Shown in pieces: positions 57,685 to 64,000 of a DNA stretch of 64,000 nucleotides. The stretch spans positions 1 through 64,000 of the forward strand of contig NZ_JADMKC010000001.1 in assembly GCF_018780105.1 (NCBI RefSeq), given 5' to 3'. A model generated the notes under the pieces. That model saw nothing but the letters and a program-made list of their open reading frames with translations, made no database searches and was not told where the DNA came from. How positions within the stretch are numbered: the stretch's first letter is position 1; each line of letters begins with the position of its first letter. A program made the translations under genes and the position numbers. This stretch comes from Thiobacillus sp. GTDB lineage: Bacteria > Pseudomonadota > Gammaproteobacteria > Burkholderiales > Thiobacillaceae.

Positions 57685-58194
57685 ATGACGTTCAAGAAAT
57701 CTATCGCAGCCGTTTCGTTCGGCCTGTTGTTCGCAGCCTTTGCACCGGCCCAGGCCGCCGTTCAAACCTACACCTTCAGCGGCGCGATCGATGCGGGCCC
57801 GCTGCTCGGCGAAACCTATGCCGGCAGCTTCAGCTTCGACGACGCAGCCCTCACCGGCACCGGCGCCGAGTGGCTGGCCGTCGACAGCCTGGCCATGAAT
57901 TTCATGGGCAGCAGCTTCACGCAGGCAGATGTCGCCTTCGGCGCGGCCGTCGAAGTCGGCTACTACGACGGCGCATTCCTCGGCCTGTCGTATTCCGTCG
58001 ACTCGGCTGCCTATCCGTTCAGCTTCGTGACGGGCAGTGTCGACACCAGCGATGCCTTCTTCGCCACCGACAGCAGCTCGGGCTCGCTGACCTACGCCGC
58101 GGCCGTTCCCGAGCCGCGCGACTGGATGCTGATGCTGGCCGGTATCGGCCTGGTCGGCGTGATGGTCGAGCGCGCCAAGCGCCGCAGTATCTGA
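57685..58194 (+). CDS. small PEP-CTERM protein
   Basis: Exported protein of 169 residues with a signal peptide ending AQA, a beta-rich body (YTFSGAIDAGPLLGETYAGS, GSFSFDD) resembling other short PEP-CTERM proteins of unknown role, and a variant tail: VPEPRDWMLMLAGIGLVGVM, then VERAKRRSI. ATG 57685 follows AAGGAAG. Directly after its stop a second anchor-coding segment lies in another frame. No separate promoter is clear, so transcription may come from the nucleotidase gene. Confidence 0.82.
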   Translation: MTFKKSIAAVSFGLLFAAFAPAQAAVQTYTFSGAIDAGPLLGETYAGSFSFDDAALTGTGAEWLAVDSLAMNFMGSSFTQADVAFGAAVEVGYYDGAFLGLSYSVDSAAYPFSFVTGSVDTSDAFFATDSSSGSLTYAAAVPEPRDWMLMLAGIGLVGVMVERAKRRSI

Positions 58195-58195
58195 A

Positions 58196-58294
58196 TCTGG
58201 CGCTGTCGTCCCCGAAGCGGAGGCTTGGGCCATGATGCTCGCCGGTCTGGGTCTGGTCGGTTTCATGGCGCGCCGCAAATCGCAGCGCACCTGA
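58196..58294 (+). pseudogene. orphan out-of-frame PEP-CTERM anchor remnant
   Basis: One base off the frame of the upstream gene, the sequence after its stop reads VVPEAEAWAMMLAGLGLVGF followed by MARRKSQRT and TGA at 58292. This is a complete PEP-CTERM sorting signal with no start codon or body. It looks like the 3' end of a former gene, or an older anchor displaced when the present C-terminus was formed. A frameshift near 58190 would fuse it to the upstream gene. Confidence 0.75.
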
Positions 58295-58318
58295 GCAGCC
58301 GCTGACGTTGCCTTGAGA

Positions 58319-58342
58319 AACCCGCCGCGAGGCGGGTTTTTT
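58319..58342 (+). terminator. intrinsic terminator
   Basis: CCCGCC at 58321-58326 pairs with GGCGGG at 58331-58336 around GCGA, flanked by AA and followed by TTTTTT. It lies just after the orphan anchor, so anchor and terminator travel together. Confidence 0.88.
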
Positions 58343-58403
58343 ATTGCCGTTTTTTTCTGCCGAAAACAGACGTGTTGTATGACAGATCGAGTTTTCGAAC
58401 CCT

Positions 58404-58419
58404 GCCGAACGGCTCATGT
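58404..58419 (+). promoter_or_regulatory. GCCG-AA-CGGC dyad upstream of PhoX-like gene
   Basis: GCCGAACGGCTCATGT, identical over 16 bases to 55107-55122, and followed in both places by a partly similar AT-rich segment (ATTC, then CATTTTGA or ATTCTGA). It lies 125 bases before the PhoX-like start, after the preceding terminator. Confidence 0.5.
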
Positions 58420-58543
58420 TTATTCATTCTGATTCCTTATTGCATGTCATCGACACGGAATAAAGTGAATCTAGTTGATCGAACCCGGCAGGCCCGGCAA
58501 TCAACTTGATTTCCGCTATCCAATTCCAATCAGGAGCTCTTCC

Positions 58544-59956
58544 ATGTTTGCACGCAAGCCACTCAACGTCATGCTGTCCTTCGCCCTCGTCGCGATGGCC
58601 GGTGCTGCTCACGCAGCCGTCCCCTACACCACCTCTCCTCTGCCTGTCGGCGACGCCGCCGAAATGACCAGCCCCTATGTGCTGGCCCCAGGCTGGACCC
58701 AGAAAGTCATCGCCAACCAGACCAACCAGGTTGCGCTGGGTCAGGGCAATTCGGGCAACTGGGACATGATCGATTCCAACCACACCGGCGTCGATGCCAA
58801 CCGTTACCTGTTCATGCCGTTTGAAACCAGCACCGGCGGCGTGCAGCGCGTCGATCTGTGGGACACCAACTACAACACCCGCACCGTCACCATCGTGGCG
58901 CCCGGCACCCAGAGCTTCAAGTCTGGCGACGCTTCGCGCTGGACCCCGTGGGGCACCTACCTGACAGCCGAAGAATCATGGAGCGATCCGACTGTGACTG
59001 GCGGCACCGCCGGCACCAGCATTTATGGCCGTCTGTTCGAAGTCACCAACCCGACCACGGCTGCGGCAAACGGCGGCAACTTCGTGCACCGCAAGATCGG
59101 CCCAGCCGACATTCGCGCGTCGCACGAAGGCCTGGCGTTCGACAAAGCCAACAACTTCTACTTCATCGACGAGCGCAACGACAGCCACATTTTCAAGTTC
59201 ACCTCGTCCAACCCCAACGCCACCAACGGCGCTGATTTCTTTGGCGCTGGCCAGACCTCCGTGCTGCGCGTAGGCGATGGCACCGTTCAGGAAGCCACCG
59301 GTGCCTATACCTGGGTTGCGCTGACTGATGCTTCCGGCAACGCATTGCCCGGTACCATTGTCGGAACCGATGGCAATGGCCTGACGATTCTGGATGGCCG
59401 TGCCACCCCGAATGTAGCCGATTTCCTGGGCACCAACTTCGATCGCCCGGAAGACATGGAAATCCGGACCCTGGCCGATGGTTCGCAGCAGCTCTTCGTC
59501 GCGACCACCACCAACAACACCGTCTTCTCGATGGATCTGGACGATGCCGTGATCAGCAAGTTTGTTGATAACAACACAAAAGACGGTGCGACCGGCGTAG
59601 CCGTGGGCTCGGTTTTCAGCAGCCCGGACAACCTGGCAATTGACGAAAACGGCACCATTTTTGTCGTCGAAGACCAGCCGGGCGGTGTCGAAAACCTCTG
59701 GATCACTGTGGATGCCGACAAGGACGGCGTGGCCGAATCCATGAGCGTGTTCGCGACGCTGGCTACCGCAGGCGCCGAATCGACCGGCATGTATTCCCTG
59801 AACGGCAAGTTCTACGTCAACGTTCAGCATCCCACCAGCGGTAACTCCCTGCTGGTTGAGATCGCCCCGGTTCCCGAAGCCGAAACCTACGCCATGATGC
59901 TGGCTGGTCTGGGTCTGGTTGGCTTTGCGGCCGCACGTCGCAAGTCGGTCAAGTAA
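58544..59956 (+). CDS. PhoX-like (DUF839) PEP-CTERM phosphatase
   Basis: Exported protein of 470 residues. A signal peptide ends AHA. The body is a beta-propeller of the PhoX/DUF839 type: SRWTPWGTYLTAEESWSDP (the glutamate region that binds calcium/iron in PhoX), SHEGLAFDKANNFYFIDERN, RPEDMEIRTLADGSQQLFV, SSPDNLAIDENGTIFVVEDQ. PhoX enzymes are calcium-dependent alkaline phosphatases. The tail VPEAETYAMMLAGLGLVGF plus AAARRKSVK is nearly identical to that of the gene at 54082. GGAG precedes ATG 58544. Confidence 0.87.
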   Translation: MFARKPLNVMLSFALVAMAGAAHAAVPYTTSPLPVGDAAEMTSPYVLAPGWTQKVIANQTNQVALGQGNSGNWDMIDSNHTGVDANRYLFMPFETSTGGVQRVDLWDTNYNTRTVTIVAPGTQSFKSGDASRWTPWGTYLTAEESWSDPTVTGGTAGTSIYGRLFEVTNPTTAAANGGNFVHRKIGPADIRASHEGLAFDKANNFYFIDERNDSHIFKFTSSNPNATNGADFFGAGQTSVLRVGDGTVQEATGAYTWVALTDASGNALPGTIVGTDGNGLTILDGRATPNVADFLGTNFDRPEDMEIRTLADGSQQLFVATTTNNTVFSMDLDDAVISKFVDNNTKDGATGVAVGSVFSSPDNLAIDENGTIFVVEDQPGGVENLWITVDADKDGVAESMSVFATLATAGAESTGMYSLNGKFYVNVQHPTSGNSLLVEIAPVPEAETYAMMLAGLGLVGFAAARRKSVK

Positions 59957-59972
59957 GCAGTAAGCAGTAAGC
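59952..59972 (+). repeat. triple AGTAAGC heptamer at the end of the PhoX-like gene
   Basis: AGTAAGC is repeated three times in tandem. It includes the gene's own TAA at 59954 and adds TAA at 59961 and 59968, so a stop falls in each frame. The terminator begins five bases later, the same layout as at 55048-55103. Confidence 0.65.
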
Positions 59973-59976
59973 AAAG

Positions 59977-60002
59977 CGGGCGGCCTACGGGTCGCCCGTT
60001 TT
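59977..60002 (+). terminator. intrinsic terminator
   Basis: CGGGCGGCC at 59977-59985 pairs with GGTCGCCCG at 59990-59998 (one G-T pair) around TACG, followed by TTTT. It closely matches the terminator at 55074. Confidence 0.85.
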
Positions 60003-60087
60003 CATTGTGGGTGCGTGTTTGTTAAAGACCACAGCGTGGTTGCCGTTGCCATTGCAGTGCCGTCATCCGGATGGCCTCTATTCGCCG

Positions 60088-60148
60088 TATGAGCCAATCA
60101 GCGCATCAAACTCGCTGCGCTGACGGCGTCTCCTGAAACATTCCTCCC
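60088..60148 (+). promoter_or_regulatory. upstream block shared with gene 54082
   Basis: TATGAGCC at 60088 and CCTGAAACATTCCTCCCC at 60132 match 53624 and 53668 with identical 44-base spacing. The dyad is weaker here (AGCCAATCAGCG). It lies about 440 bases before the start codon of the phytase-type gene, again upstream of the conserved leader. Confidence 0.45.
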
Positions 60149-60242
60149 CCAGAATTTCCATCGTCGAAGAAGCAGACGGACATTGATCCGCATGCGTCGG
60201 CCACCCATTGTGCTGTGCTGAGAAAGGCAAAGGACAGGGGTC

Positions 60243-60393
60243 AAATAAAGCAACAAGCAGTGCGCGTGAAAAGCAGTCAGGCGTTGGCAGTTTCGACGCC
60301 AGGGCAGTCCAGTTCAGTGGCATGCCCGACATCCTGTCGTCGCTGGTTCGTCCAGCGATATCTCGCGCGCACGCCGAAGCGGTGCTGCGCGGC
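60243..60393 (+). promoter_or_regulatory. conserved structured leader, copy 2 (upstream of phytase-type gene)
   Basis: Same element as 53758-53899: AAATAAAGCAACA, AGTGCGCGTGAAAAGCAGTC, two variable hairpins (GGCGT/ACGCC and GGGCA/TGCCC), then the 62-base block 60332-60393. Its hairpin is TCGCTGG/CCAGCGA around TTCGT, so two pairs changed relative to copy 1 (T-A to C-G and A-T to G-C) while pairing is kept. A later hairpin GCAGGC-AAAC-GCCTGC lies near 60457-60472. The frame of the downstream gene is open through the element, but copy 1 has a stop there, so coding is unlikely. Confidence 0.6.
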
Positions 60394-60526
60394 CTTGGCT
60401 TCCAGATTCCGGTTCGACGTGCGCTTGAGCGGGTGTTTCGCGGGCAATCCGTCCCGTGCAGGCAAACGCCTGCCGTCAGGGTTTGCCCTATTTCGAACTC
60501 AGTTGAACCACAAGGAAAATTTAGAA

Positions 60527-61798
60527 ATGAACTTATCGAACGTCAATCGCAGCGTGAATCATTCAATCCGCCCTGTTTTCGCCGGCATGGTTGCTGCCCT
60601 GATCATGGGCGGCAGCGCGCAGGCCGCCGATTTCAGTCTCAACTATCTCGGTCAGCAGATCGTGCCGAGCGGCACGTCGGCTTTCTCCACCACCGTCGGA
60701 GGGCTGTCCGGCCTCGATTACGATGCCACCAACCAGCGCTTTTTCGCGATCAGCGACGACCGTTCGCAGTTCAATCCGGCGCGTTTCTACACGCTCAATC
60801 TTGATCTCAACCAGTTCACCCGTTCTGCCACGCCGGGCATGGCTGGCGTCGCTTTCACCGGTGTGACCACAATCCAGCAGCCCGCAGGCGGCGCGTTCGC
60901 GATTAACACGGTCGATCCGGAAGGCATGCGCTACAGCAGCGCGAACGGCAAACTTTACTGGAGCAACGAGGGTCAGCGCTCCAGCAGCGGATTCCAGAAT
61001 CCCAGCGTGCGCGAGATGAACCTGGACGGCAGCCATGTGCGCGATTTCGCCGTGCCCGCTTACTACAATCCGGTCGGCTCGAACAACGGCCTCGCCGCGG
61101 GCGATGCGGGTATCTACAACAACCTGGCGTTCGAGAGCATGACGATTTCGACCGACGGCAATACGCTCTATACCGCCACCGAAAACGGCCTGTCGCAGGA
61201 CAGCCTCCCATCCACGATTGCCAATGGTTCGCGTGCGCGCATCCTGTCGTTCGACCTCGCCACGGGTGCTGCGGGCGCGGAATACGCCTACGACGTCGAG
61301 CCGGTGGCCATTGCGCCTAACCCGGCCAATCAGTTCGCCACCAATGGGCTGACTGATCTGCTGGCGATCGGCGACCGTGAGTTCATCGCCATCGAGCGTT
61401 CGTTCGCCGTCGGCGCCGTCACCCCCGGCGCGCCGGTCACCGGCAATACCATCCGCCTGTTCCATGTCGATGCCCGCAACGCGACCAACATCGCTGGGGT
61501 GGTCGATCTGACCGGCGAGATTGTTACCCCCGCCGCCAAGACCCTGCTGCTCGATCTGTCCACGCTGACGAACGACGACGGTACGCCACTCGCGCTCGAC
61601 AACATCGAAGGGCTGACGCTGGGCCCGGTGGTCAATGGCAAGCAGACCCTGATCCTGGTGTCCGACAATAACTTTGGCGCGACCCAGTTCACCCAGTTCG
61701 TCGCGCTGGAAATCGCGCCGGTGCCGGAGCCGGAAACCTGGGCGATGCTGCTCGCCGGCCTTGGGCTGGTGGGATTCGCCGCACGTCGCCGTCGCTGA
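60527..61798 (+). CDS. phytase-type esterase-like PEP-CTERM protein
   Basis: Exported protein of 423 residues from ATG 60527 (AAGGAAAA upstream). The frame is open to 60215, but the signal peptide begins here and ends near AQA. The body is an esterase-like-activity-of-phytase domain: GGLSGLDYDATNQRFFAISD, VDPEGMRYSSANGKLYWSNE, NLAFESMTISTDGNTLYTAT, FIAIERSFAVG, DNIEGLTLGPV. Such proteins are beta-propellers with possible phosphoesterase action. The tail is VPEPETWAMLLAGLGLVGF with AARRRR. It is a likely surface-anchored enzyme for organic phosphate. Confidence 0.88.
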   Translation: MNLSNVNRSVNHSIRPVFAGMVAALIMGGSAQAADFSLNYLGQQIVPSGTSAFSTTVGGLSGLDYDATNQRFFAISDDRSQFNPARFYTLNLDLNQFTRSATPGMAGVAFTGVTTIQQPAGGAFAINTVDPEGMRYSSANGKLYWSNEGQRSSSGFQNPSVREMNLDGSHVRDFAVPAYYNPVGSNNGLAAGDAGIYNNLAFESMTISTDGNTLYTATENGLSQDSLPSTIANGSRARILSFDLATGAAGAEYAYDVEPVAIAPNPANQFATNGLTDLLAIGDREFIAIERSFAVGAVTPGAPVTGNTIRLFHVDARNATNIAGVVDLTGEIVTPAAKTLLLDLSTLTNDDGTPLALDNIEGLTLGPVVNGKQTLILVSDNNFGATQFTQFVALEIAPVPEPETWAMLLAGLGLVGFAARRRR

Positions 61799-61942
61799 AA
61801 CGCGCAAACGAAGCTTCATGTCCGGCCGCCGGGAGACCGGCGGTCGGGCCATGCGGCGCGTCACTGTTCTGCCAGAAACGGGGAATAGGATTGCGCCGTC
61901 GGTCGTTCCGACGCTTCGTTTTCCCTCATCTCTGGAGTCCGT

Positions 61943-63250
61943 ATGTTCCCCACTTTTACTTCCCGGCAGGCTATCGCTTGCACCACCTTGTTGATCGCGG
62001 CTGCCGCGCCTGCCTGTGCCAGTGAGCGGCATGATCGCGACGATATCCACGCTTATATGCATGGCGCGCATCAAACTGTTCAGCTCGGCCCGCGCCCATT
62101 CTTCCTGGTCGAGGACATGGAAGACGGCAAGCTGAAGCGCAAGCTGCAGCAGTGTTCCAACGGACCGTTCCGCAAGAGCGATTTCTCGATCGGCCATCGC
62201 GGTGCGGCGTTGCAATTTCCCGAGCACACGAAGGAATCCTATGAAGCCGCCGCGCGCATGGGCGCCGGCATCGTCGAATGCGACGTGACCTTCACCCAGG
62301 ACAAACAACTGGTGTGCCGCCATGCGCAGAACGACTTGCACACCACCACCAACATCCTCGCCACGCCGCTGGCCGCCAAGTGCACCCAGCCGTTTGTGCC
62401 AGCGACCTTCGATGCCAACGGCACGCTGCTGACGCCGGCGGCGGCCGAGTGCCGCACCAGCGACATCACGCTGGCCGAATTCAAGACGCTGCGCGGCAAG
62501 ATGGACGCTTCCAACCCACGTGCGCGTACCGTCGCCGAATATCTGGGCGGCACCGCCAATTTCCGCACCGATCTGTATGCCGGCCCCAGCAGTGGCACGC
62601 TGATGACGCACAAGGAAAGTATCGCGCTGTTCAAGAAACTGGGCGTGAAAATGACGCCTGAGTTGAAGAGCGCCAGCGTGTCCATGCCCTACGACAGCGA
62701 CGGCGACGGCACCGGCGACTACACGCAGGCAGACTATGCGCAGCAGATGATCGACGAGTACAAGGCCATGGGCGTGCGTCCGCGCGATGTGTGGGCGCAG
62801 TCCTTCGACATCCGCGACGTGCGTTACTGGATCGCCAACGAGCCGGCTTTCGGCAAACAGGCGGTGTATCTGGATGACGCCAATGTCCCCGCCGAGCTGC
62901 CGAATGCCGCCGAGCTGGAAAGCTACAAGGCCGAAGGCATCAACATCGTTGCACCGCCGATGTATGCGCTGCTCGATGTGGACGGCAGCGGCAAGATCGT
63001 TCCCTCGACCTACGCGCAAAACGCCCGCGCCGCCGGGCTCGACATCATCACCTGGACGCTCGAACGTTCGGGCGTTCTGGCCGACGGCAACAATGGCTAC
63101 TACTACCAGACCATCGACTCGGCGATTACCCGCGAAGGCGATGTGATGAACGTGCTCGACGTGCTGGCGAAGGATGTTGGCATCCTTGGCATCTTCAGCG
63201 ACTGGCCGGCCACGGTAACGTATTACGCCAACTGCATGAACCTGAAGTAA
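61943..63250 (+). CDS. exported glycerophosphodiester phosphodiesterase
   Basis: Hydrolyses glycerophosphodiesters to glycerol-3-phosphate and alcohols. The 435 residues have a signal peptide ending ACA, then the GDPD TIM barrel: [20 protein letters not shown] with the catalytic histidine and HRG loop, [20 protein letters not shown] with the metal-binding glutamate and aspartate, and [15 protein letters not shown]. Compared with minimal GDPDs it has an insertion near 125-205. There is no PEP-CTERM tail, so it is probably periplasmic or released. It fits the phosphate-releasing set. Confidence 0.93.
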   Translation: MFPTFTSRQAIACTTLLIAAAAPACASERHDRDDIHAYMHGAHQTVQLGPRPFFLVEDMEDGKLKRKLQQCSNGPFRKSDFSIGHRGAALQFPEHTKESYEAAARMGAGIVECDVTFTQDKQLVCRHAQNDLHTTTNILATPLAAKCTQPFVPATFDANGTLLTPAAAECRTSDITLAEFKTLRGKMDASNPRARTVAEYLGGTANFRTDLYAGPSSGTLMTHKESIALFKKLGVKMTPELKSASVSMPYDSDGDGTGDYTQADYAQQMIDEYKAMGVRPRDVWAQSFDIRDVRYWIANEPAFGKQAVYLDDANVPAELPNAAELESYKAEGINIVAPPMYALLDVDGSGKIVPSTYAQNARAAGLDIITWTLERSGVLADGNNGYYYQTIDSAITREGDVMNVLDVLAKDVGILGIFSDWPATVTYYANCMNLK

Positions 63251-63564
63251 GCCCGCTATTGCGCAACCGCGGACCGCGCGTTGCGCAATGGTGCCCCGGC
63301 CGCGTCTGCGGCTGGGGCCAGCAGGCATCACCCTGCCGCTTCTCTGCGTGCAGGACTTTCAAGCCATTTTGTGCGCCGTCCATCCTCACCGTAGCGATGA
63401 GCAGGCAGCCGTTCGCCTCGCGGATATGGCGCATTCGGCTCAATCAGCCGGTCATCCGGAATCATGGTTCGACAACATTGAACCGGTAATCTTGATAAAG
63501 CCTCACGTGCTTCAGCGTGCAGTCGCTAGCCATCACAAGACTCATTTTTTCAATGGAGAAAATC
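63251..63564. other. gap with two strong hairpins before the final gene
   Basis: No coding frame is supported. ATTGCGCAAC at 63258-63267 pairs perfectly with GTTGCGCAAT at 63280-63289, with an inner CGCG/CGCG pairing. A second stem, GCCCCGGCCGC at 63293-63303 with GCGGCTGGGGC at 63308-63318, follows at once. Neither has a T tract. A sequence near 63437 (GGCTCAATCAGCCGGTCAT) loosely resembles the upstream dyads of the other exported-protein genes. TGGAGAAAA precedes ATG 63565. Confidence 0.55.
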
Positions 63565-64000
63565 ATGACAAAAACCCCGTTCCAGAACACCCTGATTTCC
63601 ATGGCCGTTTTTGCCGCGTTGGCGGCTTCGGCTGGCGCGCAGGCCGAAAGCGTGCGCTTCGCCACCTTCAACGCTTCGCTCAACCGCGACGCCAGCGGCG
63701 ATCTGCTGAGCGATCTGGCCAATCCGTTGGCGACGGGTGGCGTCAGTGCCACGATCGCCAACCGCATCCAGCAGGCGCACAACGTCGCCGAGATCATCCA
63801 GCGGGTAAATCCCGACGTGCTGCTGGTGAACGAATTCGACTACGACCAGAACGGCATGGCGGGCAGCAGCAGCGTGCCATCGGCTGCGGGTTATTCCAGC
63901 CAGGCGGCGAAGCTGTTCCAGGACAACTATCTGTCGACCAGCCACGGCAACGCCGTGCGCGGAACGACCAGCGGCGTCAACTTCGCCTACCGCTACACGC
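63565..64000 (+). CDS. exported endonuclease/exonuclease/phosphatase-family protein (3' end cut)
   Basis: The frame is open from ATG 63565 to the window edge, 145 complete codons. A signal peptide ends near AQA, followed by [40 protein letters not shown] and DYDQNG, the start of an EEP phosphodiesterase fold with the metal-binding asparagine and glutamate. The catalytic aspartates and histidine lie beyond the edge. It may act on nucleic acids or phospholipids, in line with its neighbours. Whether it bears a PEP-CTERM tail cannot be seen. Confidence 0.85.
   Translation, partial: MTKTPFQNTLISMAVFAALAASAGAQAESVRFATFNASLNRDASGDLLSDLANPLATGGVSATIANRIQQAHNVAEIIQRVNPDVLLVNEFDYDQNGMAGSSSVPSAAGYSSQAAKLFQDNYLSTSHGNAVRGTTSGVNFAYRYT

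Noticed and set aside
44323-60300. Other GG-N10-GC sigma-54-like sites (for example near 44323, 60284, 61880)
   Set aside because: They keep the GG/GC spacing but match few other consensus positions, which is expected by chance in GC-rich DNA.
60215-60526. In-frame N-terminal extension of the phytase-type protein through the conserved leader
   Set aside because: The homologous leader before 54082 has a stop codon in this frame, and a normal signal peptide begins at ATG 60527 behind a good ribosome binding site. Base changes preserve a hairpin rather than codons.
60563-63331. Long minus-strand open frame spanning two genes
   Set aside because: It crosses the opposite strand of two clearly coding genes and their intergenic terminal region. 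The product is compositionally aberrant and has no motif.
50187-63564. Pho boxes upstream of the phosphatase genes
   Set aside because: No tandem CTGTCAT-like repeats with 11-base period and acceptable match were found; only isolated TCAT or CAT pairs occur.

Overview
The window is a high-GC betaproteobacterial chromosome segment. The order leuD-leuB-asd-fimV-truA-trpF-trpB-trpA-accD-folC-dedD-purF, an EpsL/XrtB exosortase locus and several PEP-CTERM proteins point to Nitrosomonadales-type relatives (Thiobacillus, Sulfuricella, Methylophilaceae-like). That placement is an inference from gene content, not a search. No rRNA, tRNA, CRISPR array or insertion sequence was seen.

Bases 1-13883 are a collinear housekeeping block on the + strand: leucine synthesis, aspartate semialdehyde dehydrogenase, the polar hub protein FimV, an EcfT-like membrane protein, tRNA pseudouridylation, tryptophan synthesis, malonyl-CoA and folate synthesis, a SPOR protein and PurF. 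Many genes overlap or nearly touch. The cvpA gene often found between dedD and purF is absent.

Bases 13884-49571 are an exopolysaccharide locus tied to exosortase B. It opens with a very good sigma-54 promoter match, then epsD, a strong internal terminator hairpin, a CAAX-type protease, epsL, epsE, epsF, epsG, xrtB and epsI. GDP-fucose genes follow, with an ORF6N gene lodged between gmd and fcl. A visibly more AT-rich variable block carries a methyltransferase, acyltransferases, a Wzy-like ligase/polymerase, a Wzx flippase, several glycosyltransferases and two related secreted parallel beta-helix proteins. The locus ends with wecB, a WecG-type transferase, a nucleotide-sugar dehydrogenase, the full dTDP-rhamnose set, a HigBA toxin-antitoxin pair and galE. 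The expected products are GDP-L-fucose, dTDP-L-rhamnose, UDP-ManNAc, a UDP-HexNAc uronic acid and UDP-galactose. They would be assembled on a lipid carrier, flipped by Wzx, polymerised and exported through EpsE/EpsF/EpsL. No initiating phosphoglycosyltransferase is in the window.

Bases 49593-64000 hold a rhomboid protease and then an unusual cluster of exported hydrolases: an ExeM/NucH-type nuclease, a 5'-nucleotidase, a PhoX-like phosphatase, a phytase-type esterase, a glycerophosphodiesterase and an endonuclease/exonuclease/phosphatase protein cut by the right edge. Two further PEP-CTERM proteins lie among them. Four proteins carry PEP-CTERM anchors, so they are candidate substrates of an exosortase such as the XrtB encoded about 33 kb upstream. 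The nuclease and nucleotidase share another C-terminal domain. Together they look like a surface system for taking phosphate from DNA and phosphoesters (inference).

The most novel signals are in the non-coding DNA of this last region. Two PEP-CTERM genes share a long homologous leader containing a hairpin with two compensatory base-pair changes. A dyad motif lies upstream of most of the exported-hydrolase genes. Some genes end in stop codons repeated every 7 nt. A second, out-of-frame PEP-CTERM anchor follows one gene, which suggests that 3' anchor cassettes are exchanged.
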